Part shown: in pieces, positions 1-8,622 of the stretch | Layout of the letters: every line of letters begins with the position of its first letter | Numbering within the stretch: the first letter of the stretch is position 1 | Source: a bacterium | GTDB taxonomy: Bacteria; Fidelibacterota; Marinisomatia; Marinisomatales; UBA1611 | DNA: 51,979 bases | NCBI GenBank assembly: GCA_004321745.1 | Contig: SGYO01000011.1 | Coordinates: 1-51,979 of the forward strand | Direction: 5' to 3' | Program-made: the position numbers and the translations under genes | Notes under the pieces: generated by a model | What the model was told of the DNA's origin: nothing | Databases searched by the model: none | What the model saw: only the letters and a program-made list of their open reading frames with translations

Positions 1-1429
1 ATATTTCTAATCTGCCTAATAACATACAGAATGATAATAACCACTTACCTGCTGGATGAAGCGTTGAATAATTATCAGTTGGCCCAAAATCGCCAAATGC
101 TGGCCCCACATTCCCTATAGCAGATGCTGCAGCACCCACAGAAGATTGAAGATCCAAATTTAAAAAAGATAAAGCAAGTGAGGTTATTATAAAAACAGAT
201 AGGTATATCAAAGAAAAACCAAGGGTATTTCGCACAATTTCATCGCTAATTATTCGTTTACCAATTTTTATCGGTATTATAGCGCGTGCATGTAACATCC
301 TTCTTATCTCCGTTAAAGCACTTTTAATCAGTAATAATACTCTAGCGATTTTCATGCCTCCACTCGTCGAACCACCCATAGCTCCTAAAAACATTAAAAT
401 CAAAAGTAAATGTTGACTGAAAAAAGGCCACAGCTCATAGTTTGCACTGGTATAACCCGTACCTGTAAGAATGGCTAGAGCTTGAAATAATGATTTTATA
501 AAGTTATCGTGGGTGTATTCAGAATTAACCGACGATATATTAAAAAATATTAACATTGTCGATAAAAAAACTATTAAAGCATAAATACGAAATTCATAAT
601 CTTTTATATGAGCTTTAGCATTGCCTGTTATAGCCTTGTAGTGAAGGGTAAAGTTGACCCCTGCAATGAACATGAAAGCTATAATTATGTAATGTATCAG
701 ATGACTTGAATAAGCCCCAATACTATCATTTTGAGTACTAAACCCTCCTGTAGGCATGGTTGTTAGTCCATGACAAATTGAATCAAATAGAGGCATACCA
801 GCTAAAGTTAGGAGTATAATTTGAAGTAATGTAAAACTACAATATACAATCCAAAGCATTTTTGCAGTTTCTCGAAGTCTAGGTTTAATTTTGTCTGCAA
901 CAGGACCAGGTACTTCAAGTTTAAATAGATGAATACCTCCAGAACCAAGGACGGGAAGAATTGCAATGTAAAAAACTATGATCCCCATTCCACCAACCCA
1001 CTGAATGAAAGATCTCCAAAATAGAACACCTTTAGGAAGACTCTCAATACCATTAGGTAAATTTGTTAGAGTAACTGGGTCACCTAATATCGTTGCGCCA
1101 GTAGTTGTTACCCCAGACATTGCCTCAAAAAATGCATCAGTGAAATTTGGAATAGCGCCAGTTAAATAGAACGGAAGAGACCCTGCAAATGCTGCTGTGA
1201 CCCACGACAAGGTTACAATAGCAAAACCTATTTTGTTATTTAAAGATTTTTTATGTCTTGTAAAAAACCATAATGGAGTGCCAGCGAAGATACAAACTCC
1301 TGAAGATTTAATTAAACCTATTAAGTCGCTTCCTCCTGAAAAATAGGAAATTAAAATAGGTACTATCATGGTGATTCCTAGCAAGGCTAGCAAAGCACCA
1401 AGAACATTTAAAATAGGTTTCACCCTCAT
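1..1429 (-). CDS. trkH: Trk potassium uptake system membrane subunit TrkH (3' end cut off by window edge)
   Basis: Translating the minus strand from the ATG at 1429 gives an open frame of about 476 codons that runs off the left edge. TrkH is the K+-translocating membrane subunit that works with TrkA. The four pore-loop regions expected of the family are visible: TTTGAT near residue 106, TMPTGGFST near 221, TGTGYTS near 320 and GNVGPAFG near 437, each with the filter-like glycine. The last visible residues, MLLGRLEI, match the conserved end of TrkH, so only a few dozen residues are missing. Its ATG overlaps the trkA stop (ATGA, 1426-1429), which indicates translational coupling. Identification is confident; the missing C-terminus cannot be checked. 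Confidence 0.95.
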   Translation of the reverse strand, partial: MRVKPILNVLGALLALLGITMIVPILISYFSGGSDLIGLIKSSGVCIFAGTPLWFFTRHKKSLNNKIGFAIVTLSWVTAAFAGSLPFYLTGAIPNFTDAFFEAMSGVTTTGATILGDPVTLTNLPNGIESLPKGVLFWRSFIQWVGGMGIIVFYIAILPVLGSGGIHLFKLEVPGPVADKIKPRLRETAKMLWIVYCSFTLLQIILLTLAGMPLFDSICHGLTTMPTGGFSTQNDSIGAYSSHLIHYIIIAFMFIAGVNFTLHYKAITGNAKAHIKDYEFRIYALIVFLSTMLIFFNISSVNSEYTHDNFIKSLFQALAILTGTGYTSANYELWPFFSQHLLLILMFLGAMGGSTSGGMKIARVLLLIKSALTEIRRMLHARAIIPIKIGKRIISDEIVRNTLGFSLIYLSVFIITSLALSFLNLDLQSSVGAAASAIGNVGPAFGDFGPTDNYSTLHPAGKWLLSFCMLLGRLEI

Positions 1430-2778
1430 GAAACAAACATTTTATTGATCTTATCCCTACCTTCCGGTCTTGCAAAAACTAATGCTATATCTTCTTCAGT
1501 TAATTGACTATTACCATGAGCTACTCCAATTTTACCATGATGATTAATCATTGTGATTATACTATCCTTTGGAATATTAAGTTTATTCAAAGGTTTAGAC
1601 GTGATCTCACTTCCTTCTTCCGGTTGCAACTCAAATGCATCTAATCCTATCTCATAAAAAGTTTCAACAGACGTTTCAGATATATCGCTATGCAATTTCC
1701 TTAAAATCGAATTTGCTGTAGAAAGATTTTTGCTTATAACTGCACCAAATCCAATCTCCTTTATTGTCGGCATGTAGTCTGTATTTACAACATGTATTAT
1801 ACTTTGTTTTGCCCCTAAATGATTAGCTAGCATACCAGAAATCAGATTGGTCTTTTCATTTTCAGTAACCGCAATAAAAGAATCAATTTCTTCTATGTTT
1901 TCTGCTTTCAAAAACTCGACATCTGTACCATCTCCATAAACTACCATAGTATCCTCAAGTTTTGTGGATATATGACCCGCTTTAGGTCTATTATAATCAA
2001 TTAGCCTAACATTATAGTCTTGAGATATTTGATCAGCTAATGTTCTTCCTATCTTAGAACCTCCGACAATCATAATATTATTAGCTTCAGAACTTTTAAT
2101 ATTTAACAAATCTAATAATTTATCTATATGCTTAGACTTAAGAACAAAATGAGCGATGTCTCCTTCGCGAAATTTGAAATCAGATGTTGGTACAATTGAC
2201 TCATCATCTCGAAGCACAGCAACTACTGTAAATCTAAACCTATCAGATGATTTACATATCTCAGATAATGTTTTGTTATATAGTAATATATTTTTCCATC
2301 TATCAATTCTTATACCAACCATAGTTAATCTGCCACCTTCAAAACTTCTTGCTTGGACCGCATATGGATACTTCATAAGCTGGACGATTTCTTTACAAGC
2401 CTCTTTTTCTGGATGTATTACCATGTCTACACCAAATTTCTCTGGTTTTATAATACTTTCTCTTGATGAATACTGCTGGTCTCTTAACCTTGCAATTACT
2501 TTATTTGCCCCAAGTTCATGAGATTGTTGTGATGCAATTAAATTAATTTCGTCAACTTTTGTGAGGCATAGAACATAATCTGCCTCTCCAACATTTGCCT
2601 CTAGAAGTACTTTTGGACTGGCCCCATTACCCTCTACAACGATGACATCAAGGTTCTCAGTTACTCTTTGACATTTTTTTATATCAATATCAATAATTGT
2701 GATATCATAATTTTCTTCACTAAGCGCTTTAGCCACATGAAAACCAACTTCACCCGCTCCAATGATCACTACTTTCAT
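1426..2778 (-). CDS. trkA: Trk potassium uptake regulator TrkA
   Basis: A 450-residue cytoplasmic NAD(H)-binding gating subunit of the Trk K+ transporter. Two RCK_N/Rossmann halves are visible, with GAGEVG at residues 7-12 and GGSKIG near 238. Each is followed by an RCK_C-like segment (about 140-220 and 365-450), the usual tandem architecture and length. It ends in TGA overlapping the trkH start. The start ATG at 2776-2778 precedes the Rossmann strand directly. A 72-base gap separates it from murA upstream, with no convincing terminator, so trkAH may be read from the murA side or from its own promoter. Confidence 0.96.
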   Translation of the reverse strand: MKVVIIGAGEVGFHVAKALSEENYDITIIDIDIKKCQRVTENLDVIVVEGNGASPKVLLEANVGEADYVLCLTKVDEINLIASQQSHELGANKVIARLRDQQYSSRESIIKPEKFGVDMVIHPEKEACKEIVQLMKYPYAVQARSFEGGRLTMVGIRIDRWKNILLYNKTLSEICKSSDRFRFTVVAVLRDDESIVPTSDFKFREGDIAHFVLKSKHIDKLLDLLNIKSSEANNIMIVGGSKIGRTLADQISQDYNVRLIDYNRPKAGHISTKLEDTMVVYGDGTDVEFLKAENIEEIDSFIAVTENEKTNLISGMLANHLGAKQSIIHVVNTDYMPTIKEIGFGAVISKNLSTANSILRKLHSDISETSVETFYEIGLDAFELQPEEGSEITSKPLNKLNIPKDSIITMINHHGKIGVAHGNSQLTEEDIALVFARPEGRDKINKMFVS

Positions 2779-2850
2779 TATCTATCAACCTTAAATACTT
2801 ACAATTAGAAAATACATTATTTTTTCCATAATAAAAGGCGTTTTTCTCTT

Positions 2851-4098
2851 TTATGACACCCTTCGAATATCTGCACCTAGCCCTAAGAATTTTTGCTCGA
2901 TTTTTTCATAACCACGGTCAATATGATATATTCTGCTTATCTCTGTCTCACCTTTGGCAGCTAATGCAGCAATAAATAAAGCAGCGCTAGCTCTTATATC
3001 TGTTGACATTACCGGTGCGCCAACAAGTTGATCAACACCTCGAATGAATGCAGTATTTTTCTCTACTTTAATATTAGCGCCTAACCTTGCCAATTCAGGA
3101 ATGTGGCTAAATCTGTCATGGTAAACAATATCTGTAACAATGGATGAACTATCTGATAAAGACATTAAAGCTACCCACTGAGCTTGTAAATCTGTTGGAA
3201 ACCCTGGAAAAACAGCAGTTGTCATATCTACTGATTTTAAATTTTCTGGGGGCGTAATTGATATGGAATCATCATTTATAGTTATTTGACATCCAGTCTC
3301 AATTAATTTGTTAGTGACCTTTTCTAAATGCAGTGGGATAACATTATTAATCTTTATTTCACCATTTAAAGCACCGGCCATTAAAAAAGTACCAGCCTCT
3401 ATCCTATCTGGAATTACTGTTATATCTGCATGGTTTAGTTCCTTAACGCCTTCAATAACTAAAGAATCCGTTCCAATACCCTTTATATTTGCTCCCATAA
3501 TGTTTAAAAACTCACATAATTGAGTTATTTCTGGTTCTTTAGCGCAATTAAATAATCTTGTTATACCTTTAGCTCTGACTGCTGCCATGGCTAGATTACC
3601 TGTTGCCCCAACTGAAGGAAACTCAAAATGAATATCACAACCAATTAGTTCGTCAGCCTCAGCTAAAATATTACCACCTTCCAAATCTAGATTTGCTCCA
3701 AGTTTCTCTAAACCTTTTAGATGATAATCAACTGGCCTCGGGCCCCATGCACACCCACCAGGCAAAGAAACTTGAACTTTGCCAAATCTTGATATTAGAG
3801 GACCTAAGACATAAAAAGAGGCTCTCATAGTTTTTACTAGATCATATGGCGCCTCAGGATTATTTACATTATTTGTATCAACCCAAACAGTGCCATTTTC
3901 AAAAGAGGTTTTGGCACCTGTGATTTCAAGTAATTGCATCATAGTACGTGTATCGCGTAAATCTGGAACATTATAAATGGTAAATTTTCCTGGGCATAAT
4001 AAAGTGGCTGACATTATTGGTAAAACTGCATTTTTAGCTCCGCTTATCTTCACTTCACCATTAAGAGTTTTGCCACCTTTAATTATGATTTTAGCCAT
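2851..4098 (-). CDS. murA: UDP-N-acetylglucosamine 1-carboxyvinyltransferase MurA
   Basis: First committed step of peptidoglycan synthesis: transfers enolpyruvate from PEP to UDP-GlcNAc in the cytoplasm. At 415 residues it has the normal length. The family signature KISGAKNA lies near the N-terminus, and the catalytic-loop cysteine is present as C116 in GGCAWGPRPVD (Cys115 in E. coli), so it should be fosfomycin-sensitive in principle. The C-terminal GYEKIEQKFLGLGADI segment is typical. The start ATG lies 2 bases downstream of the recN stop, so the two are probably co-transcribed. Confidence 0.97.
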   Translation of the reverse strand: MAKIIIKGGKTLNGEVKISGAKNAVLPIMSATLLCPGKFTIYNVPDLRDTRTMMQLLEITGAKTSFENGTVWVDTNNVNNPEAPYDLVKTMRASFYVLGPLISRFGKVQVSLPGGCAWGPRPVDYHLKGLEKLGANLDLEGGNILAEADELIGCDIHFEFPSVGATGNLAMAAVRAKGITRLFNCAKEPEITQLCEFLNIMGANIKGIGTDSLVIEGVKELNHADITVIPDRIEAGTFLMAGALNGEIKINNVIPLHLEKVTNKLIETGCQITINDDSISITPPENLKSVDMTTAVFPGFPTDLQAQWVALMSLSDSSSIVTDIVYHDRFSHIPELARLGANIKVEKNTAFIRGVDQLVGAPVMSTDIRASAALFIAALAAKGETEISRIYHIDRGYEKIEQKFLGLGADIRRVS

Positions 4099-4100
4099 TT

Positions 4101-5702
4101 TTACGTTCCCACCTCTTCTCCTACAAATAAATTTTTTATTACACTTCTACTGAAATCACCAATTAAGTATTCAGCTTTGACAGAAGTTGAATTTGAATTT
4201 ATTACAGACTTTGTTACATGTAAATGATTATCGGCACTAATTGCAATTTGAGGGAGGTGAGTAATACAAATAACTTGTTTGTATTTTGATAATTTTTTTA
4301 AATGCTTAGATACTTTTTGTGCTGTTCCGCCAGATATACCGGTATCAATTTCATCAAAAATTAAAGTTGACACAGGATTTTTATCCTGAAAAACAGTTTT
4401 AATCGCCAACATAATTCTTGACATTTCTCCTCCCGATGCAACTTTGGACATTGGTTTCAATGGCTCACCTGGATTTGCAGAAAGATAAAATTCCACTTGA
4501 TCAATTCCTTTTGCGTAAGGCTTAACAGGAATTCCATTATTTTTGATAAAACTTGTGTCAGTTTCATTGTTTGATAGTCTTACATCAAATTTCGCATGAT
4601 TCATGTTGAGCACCGCTAGCGATTTCTCTATCATCGATGAAAGAGTATCAGCATTAGATCTTCTATTTTCAGAAAGTTTAAACGCAATTTCAGTATACTT
4701 TCTTTCTAATTTGGTAATTTGTTTTTTTAATTCAGAATCCGATTTTGCATAATTAGATATTTTATTTAATTCATATCTAATTTGCTTTTCATTTTCAAAT
4801 ATAGATTCAATAGAACCACCATATTTTCTTTTTAATTGCTCAAATAAGTTTATTCTGTCTTCGATATTTGGTAATCTGGAAATATCAAAATCATCAGTTG
4901 ATAATCTAGCTTCAATATCTATCTCTATCTCTTGTAATTGCATTATCATTGAGCTGATTATTTCTGATAAGTCCTCAACAGAATTATCATACTTCATTGC
5001 TTGGTTTAACTCTGTTGACAAATTAGTTAAACTTGACACAACCCCATTTTCATAATCATTTAATGATTGTTTTACATTGTTAAGCTTCTTAATTAAATCT
5101 TCTTGGTTATTTAATTTTTTATAATCTGAATATAGTTTTTCTTCTTCATCTTCTTTTATGTCCGCCATTTGAATTTCATTTAATTGGAATTCTAAAAGTT
5201 CTTTTTTCTCTTTATGAAGAGCGATGTTCTGACGTAAATCAATTAAATCTTTTCTACATTTTTCAAGATTATCAAAGATTATTTTTATTTTAGCTATATC
5301 TTTCTGATTACCACAAAAGTAATCTAAAAAATCAATTTGATTTTCAGTTTTTAAAATGATTTGCTGATCGTTTTGGCCATGAAACTCGATTTTAGATTCA
5401 AATGATTTTAAAAAATCATTTTGAGTCATTGGAACCTCATCTATGTATGATTTTGACCTACCTGTTTTATTGTAAATTTTTCTGTAAGATCTTTTATCGA
5501 ATTCAAGGTCCACAACACAACGTGATGCACCATGCTTTATGGCAGATTTTGAGAACTTTCCGTTAACTAAAGATGCAATTGCCTCAAGTATTATCGATTT
5601 ACCTGACCCAGTCTCTCCTGTAATTACAGTTAATCCAGGATTTAAATCAATGTTAATTTCATCAATTATAGCAAAATCTTTAATATTAATTTTCTTTATC
5701 AT
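4101..5702 (-). CDS. recN: DNA repair ATPase RecN
   Basis: SMC-like ATPase of double-strand-break repair. The Walker A motif GETGSGKS sits at about residues 31-38. A Gln-loop-like FHGQNDQQ follows, then long charged coiled-coil stretches (about 150-350), the ABC signature ASGGEMSR, and Walker B LIFDEIDTGISG. At 533 residues it is slightly shorter than the usual 550-570, mainly in the coil arms, but every motif is intact. It overlaps the upstream VanZ-like gene by 17 bases and abuts murA, consistent with a single transcript. Confidence 0.96.
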   Translation of the reverse strand: MIKKINIKDFAIIDEINIDLNPGLTVITGETGSGKSIILEAIASLVNGKFSKSAIKHGASRCVVDLEFDKRSYRKIYNKTGRSKSYIDEVPMTQNDFLKSFESKIEFHGQNDQQIILKTENQIDFLDYFCGNQKDIAKIKIIFDNLEKCRKDLIDLRQNIALHKEKKELLEFQLNEIQMADIKEDEEEKLYSDYKKLNNQEDLIKKLNNVKQSLNDYENGVVSSLTNLSTELNQAMKYDNSVEDLSEIISSMIMQLQEIEIDIEARLSTDDFDISRLPNIEDRINLFEQLKRKYGGSIESIFENEKQIRYELNKISNYAKSDSELKKQITKLERKYTEIAFKLSENRRSNADTLSSMIEKSLAVLNMNHAKFDVRLSNNETDTSFIKNNGIPVKPYAKGIDQVEFYLSANPGEPLKPMSKVASGGEMSRIMLAIKTVFQDKNPVSTLIFDEIDTGISGGTAQKVSKHLKKLSKYKQVICITHLPQIAISADNHLHVTKSVINSNSTSVKAEYLIGDFSRSVIKNLFVGEEVGT

Positions 5703-6069
5703 TTTCTATTGAATTGAAATATAACTTCACAAAAAATGCACTTAAAATTAATCCAATTATATCTGCAATTACATCAAAACCACTGGCATCTCTTGAAAAA
5801 ACGGTAGATTGATAAAGCTCATCTATAAAACTATAAAATATTCCCAATATTAAACTTAAAATAATTGAATATTTTGTAATACAAACCATTGAAAAATATA
5901 GCAGTACACCTAATATGAAATATTCAACAATGTGAATAATTTTATCTAATGTAAAAATATAAGATTTTGGTATACTAGTTCCTTTTAAAGATGAGCCTAT
6001 AATCATTAATGATACAAACGAGATTGTCAGGAGATTTATTATTTTGTGATTTTTAAAAGTATTTATCAA
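5686..6069 (-). CDS. VanZ-like small membrane protein
   Basis: A 127-residue protein with about four hydrophobic segments. It shows the conserved pattern of the VanZ-like family: a DKIIHIVEYFILG block in the second helix, DELYQ in the middle, and R-D-x-S-x-x-D before the last helix. VanZ itself affects teicoplanin susceptibility, but most homologues outside glycopeptide clusters have no known function and I infer none here. It overlaps the start of recN by 17 bases, and acpS lies 49 bases upstream. Resistance should not be inferred from the name. Confidence 0.8.
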   Translation of the reverse strand: MINTFKNHKIINLLTISFVSLMIIGSSLKGTSIPKSYIFTLDKIIHIVEYFILGVLLYFSMVCITKYSIILSLILGIFYSFIDELYQSTVFSRDASGFDVIADIIGLILSAFFVKLYFNSIENDKEN

Positions 6070-6118
6070 TATATGCTGGTATATAATAATCTTATCACAT
6101 AAATAGAGTTAACAATTT

Positions 6119-6481
6119 TTATTTTTCTTTTAATATCGCAAAAGCAATAGCTTGATCATTCGTATGTGAAATAGAAATATTAATGCTTTTTTCAGAATTA
6201 CCATTGATAAAGACTATTGGAACTCCATTCTTATCATTTATAATTGAAATATCTTTAAAACTAATTGAATTTAGCTTTTTAGAGGAATAAACCGCCTTCA
6301 TGACTGCTTCCTTTGCTGCAAATTTTCCTGAAAAATGTATAAAAGGATTGGATTTAGAGTTACAATAATCTTGTTCTTCTTTATTGAAAACTTTACTTAA
6401 GAATTTATCTTGATATTTTTCTATTGAACTTTTTATACGATCAACATCAACAATATCAACTCCAGGATAAAAATTATTCAA
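6119..6481 (-). CDS. acpS: Holo-[acyl-carrier-protein] synthase AcpS
   Basis: Transfers 4'-phosphopantetheine from CoA to apo-ACP, activating fatty-acid synthesis. The 120 residues carry both Mg2+-binding signatures: GVDIVDVDRI with D9, and FAAKEA with E58. C-terminal SISHTNDQAIA is also typical. The only possible start is TTG at 6479-6481, because an in-frame TAA lies seven codons upstream and no ATG precedes the GVDIV motif. The start overlaps the 3' end of the HAD gene by 8 bases, and no Shine-Dalgarno sequence is visible, so coupled re-initiation is likely. Confidence 0.93.
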   Translation of the reverse strand: MNNFYPGVDIVDVDRIKSSIEKYQDKFLSKVFNKEEQDYCNSKSNPFIHFSGKFAAKEAVMKAVYSSKKLNSISFKDISIINDKNGVPIVFINGNSEKSINISISHTNDQAIAFAILKEK

Positions 6482-7181
6482 TATTATTATTTTTTTTAAT
6501 TATTGTTACTAGCTCTGATATATCCTCTACATCCCAGTCTGCGCCTGAATTCTTCGTGCCAAATGTATCTCCATATACAGCAAATGCAGTTTTCATTCCA
6601 ATTTTTTTTGCTCCTACAACATCCCTTTCTGGCCAATCTCCTATCATAAGACTAGATTCAGGTCCTAGTCCTAATTTTTTAAGAGCCATTTCAAAAGGTA
6701 CAGACGACGGTTTCCGCTCACCAGAATCATCAAAAGTAACCACAGCATCAAAAAAATGATAAAGATTTAAATAATATATCCTCATCCATGCTTCCCTACT
6801 AGGCGCATCTGAAACAACAGCTAATTTCATTCCTAACTTTGTTAAATCAATTAATGTTTTATTTACATTTGGATAAGCTAATAAGTTTGCTTCTCTAGCT
6901 CGTCTATATGCTACAACTCCAGCGGCTAAAAATTTATTATCAACATGACCAATAGAATTTTCAAGAAAAACATCAAAAACCTTTTGATTTTCCCATCCAA
7001 TTTTTTCGTACAAAGAGATTATGTTATCGAAAGATTTATCTTCATCTATTCCAAGACCAGCTTCAATCATGCCTCTAATCGCAGATCTCACTGCTACCTG
7101 CTTCATCTTCATAAAATCAAGTAACGTATTATCTAAATCAAATACGACCCCTTTTATGAGGTTTTCTTTATCGAATCTCAT
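6474..7181 (-). CDS. HAD-superfamily (subfamily IA) hydrolase
   Basis: A 235-residue cytoplasmic phosphatase-type protein. Motif I is VFDLDNTLLDF with nucleophile D15 and acid/base D17. Motif II is AVVSDAPS, the motif III lysine lies in the GERKPSSVPF segment, and motif IV is MIGDWPERDVVGAKKIGM. All catalytic residues are present. The FDLDNTLLDFMKMK opening followed by a helical cap resembles HAD proteins often found in archaea (TIGR02253-like), but the substrate is unknown. Its ATG overlaps the stop of the upstream TPR gene (ATGA, 7178-7181), and its end overlaps acpS, so it sits inside a coupled operon. Confidence 0.88.
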   Translation of the reverse strand: MRFDKENLIKGVVFDLDNTLLDFMKMKQVAVRSAIRGMIEAGLGIDEDKSFDNIISLYEKIGWENQKVFDVFLENSIGHVDNKFLAAGVVAYRRAREANLLAYPNVNKTLIDLTKLGMKLAVVSDAPSREAWMRIYYLNLYHFFDAVVTFDDSGERKPSSVPFEMALKKLGLGPESSLMIGDWPERDVVGAKKIGMKTAFAVYGDTFGTKNSGADWDVEDISELVTIIKKNNNIE

Positions 7182-8473
7182 TTTTCATACTTCGTGGGAT
7201 TATTGATTTCATCAATTTTTCTTTGTGCTAATTTTCTCCAGTCCCTATCTTTATTGGCCTCTTCAAAATACTTTAATGCTCTTGTTTTTTTTCCACTTTT
7301 CATTTCAGCGATACCTTTTTCGTACCAACCACCGCCAAAATTAGATTTCAAATCAATACATTTCTGAGCTGCAATGGATGCTTCGCTAAAATTATCTATA
7401 GCATTCAAAGAGGATGCATATCTAAACCATGCATCATGATTTTTTAAATCATATTCGGTCGACTTTTTAAACTGCTCAGAAGCCTCCTCAAATAATTCTT
7501 GTTCAGAAAAAACTACCCCTAAACGTAAATAAGCATCAGCATACTCTGGGTCTATTTGAATCGCAGTCAATAAAATATCTCTAGCGATGTCATAATCTTT
7601 TCGAATCAAATGAATATTGCCAAGATTACTATATGCTTTTGTGTATCCTGGATTAAGCTCAATAGCTTTCTCATATTTTACAATTGCAGAATCCAAGTTA
7701 TTATCAACTTCATATGATGCACCTAAGGTAAACCAAGCCTTATAAAAATCAGGCTTTATTGAAATGGCCTTATTGAAGTAGGATATTGCATCTTCAGAAT
7801 TACCAATTTTTTTTTCCAATACACCAAGTTGATAGAATGCTAAATAGAAAGTATCGTCATACTTGGTAGCCTTTTTATAAAAATCAGTAGCTTTATCAAA
7901 ATCACCTCTTTTGTAGGCCTTATTACCATTATTAAGTAATTGTTTAGTAACATTATTTAAACCTTTTCTTGCTTTCATATGATCAGGATATAACTTTAAT
8001 GCTTCACTAAAATAATACGCTGCCCCCTCAATATCTTTTTGCCTAAATTTTGTTAAACCCATATAAAAATGTGCCTCAGGAAAATATGGATGTTTTTCTA
8101 AAATTGACTCATACTCTGTCATTGCCTCATCAAACTGACCTTGCTGCACATTTCGTTTACCATTTTGTATTTTATTTCTTATGTCATTTAAACCATTCCA
8201 CCATGACCTAAATTCTTCATCCATCTGCACCGCTTTAGTAGCAGATGCATTAGCCTTATTTAAATCCCCTTTGCGTAACCATAGTTCAGAAAATCCAATA
8301 TGTGCAGGTGCAAATGAGGGATCTACTTTCAAAGATTCATTTAGCAAAGAGTCAGCAATAACTAAATCACCTTTAGACATTTGTCCATTAGCTTCATTCA
8401 AAAGTTGCTCAGGATCTTGAGCATAAATCGAGTGCTGAATAATTAAAAATAAAACCAGAATCTTGTATATCAT
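7178..8473 (-). CDS. Secreted tetratricopeptide-repeat protein
   Basis: 431 residues. The N-terminal signal peptide (about residues 1-18, ending near IYAQ) is followed by roughly ten TPR units with the W-x-x-L-G-x-x-Y and A-x-x-x-Y/F-x-x-A-I spacing through residue 420. TPR arrays scaffold protein-protein contacts; with an export signal it probably acts in the periplasm or on the outer membrane, but no partner can be named. An AAGGG ribosome binding site precedes the ATG. The 149-base upstream gap contains a perfect 12-base palindrome (8529-8540). It is the first gene of the run towards trkH. Confidence 0.85.
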   Translation of the reverse strand: MIYKILVLFLIIQHSIYAQDPEQLLNEANGQMSKGDLVIADSLLNESLKVDPSFAPAHIGFSELWLRKGDLNKANASATKAVQMDEEFRSWWNGLNDIRNKIQNGKRNVQQGQFDEAMTEYESILEKHPYFPEAHFYMGLTKFRQKDIEGAAYYFSEALKLYPDHMKARKGLNNVTKQLLNNGNKAYKRGDFDKATDFYKKATKYDDTFYLAFYQLGVLEKKIGNSEDAISYFNKAISIKPDFYKAWFTLGASYEVDNNLDSAIVKYEKAIELNPGYTKAYSNLGNIHLIRKDYDIARDILLTAIQIDPEYADAYLRLGVVFSEQELFEEASEQFKKSTEYDLKNHDAWFRYASSLNAIDNFSEASIAAQKCIDLKSNFGGGWYEKGIAEMKSGKKTRALKYFEEANKDRDWRKLAQRKIDEINNPTKYEK

Positions 8474-8528
8474 CTTTATATCCCTTTAATTAAAAAATTT
8501 ATTATTTTATACACTTTTGAACGTTTAC

Positions 8529-8540
8529 CAAAGCGCTTTG
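8529..8540. promoter_or_regulatory. Perfect 12-base palindrome, candidate operator of the TPR-gene operon
   Basis: CAAAGCGCTTTG is fully self-complementary and lies 55 bases upstream of the TPR gene ATG, in an otherwise AT-rich gap. Its GCGC core and half-sites resemble operators of LacI-type repressors. A TATAAA-like hexamer lies between it and the gene, so it would be placed to interfere with RNA polymerase. No LacI-type gene is present in the window. The operator role is inference. Confidence 0.35.
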
Positions 8541-8622
8541 ACTTTTAAATAATCTGAAAACATATATAAGGCTCAATTAGATTGGCCAAATGTATAATAG
8601 TAATCCTTTTGTTAAATGTTGC

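Noticed and set aside
2156-2521. Open frame of about 120 codons on the plus strand within trkA
   Set aside because: Antisense shadow of a well-conserved gene; no recognisable product, no ribosome binding site. The same applies to the other opposite-strand frames inside murA, hutU, secY and ribosomal genes.
5686-6069. VanZ-like gene as a glycopeptide-resistance determinant
   Set aside because: No vanA/H/X/R/S genes are nearby, and VanZ-like proteins are common in bacteria unrelated to resistance.
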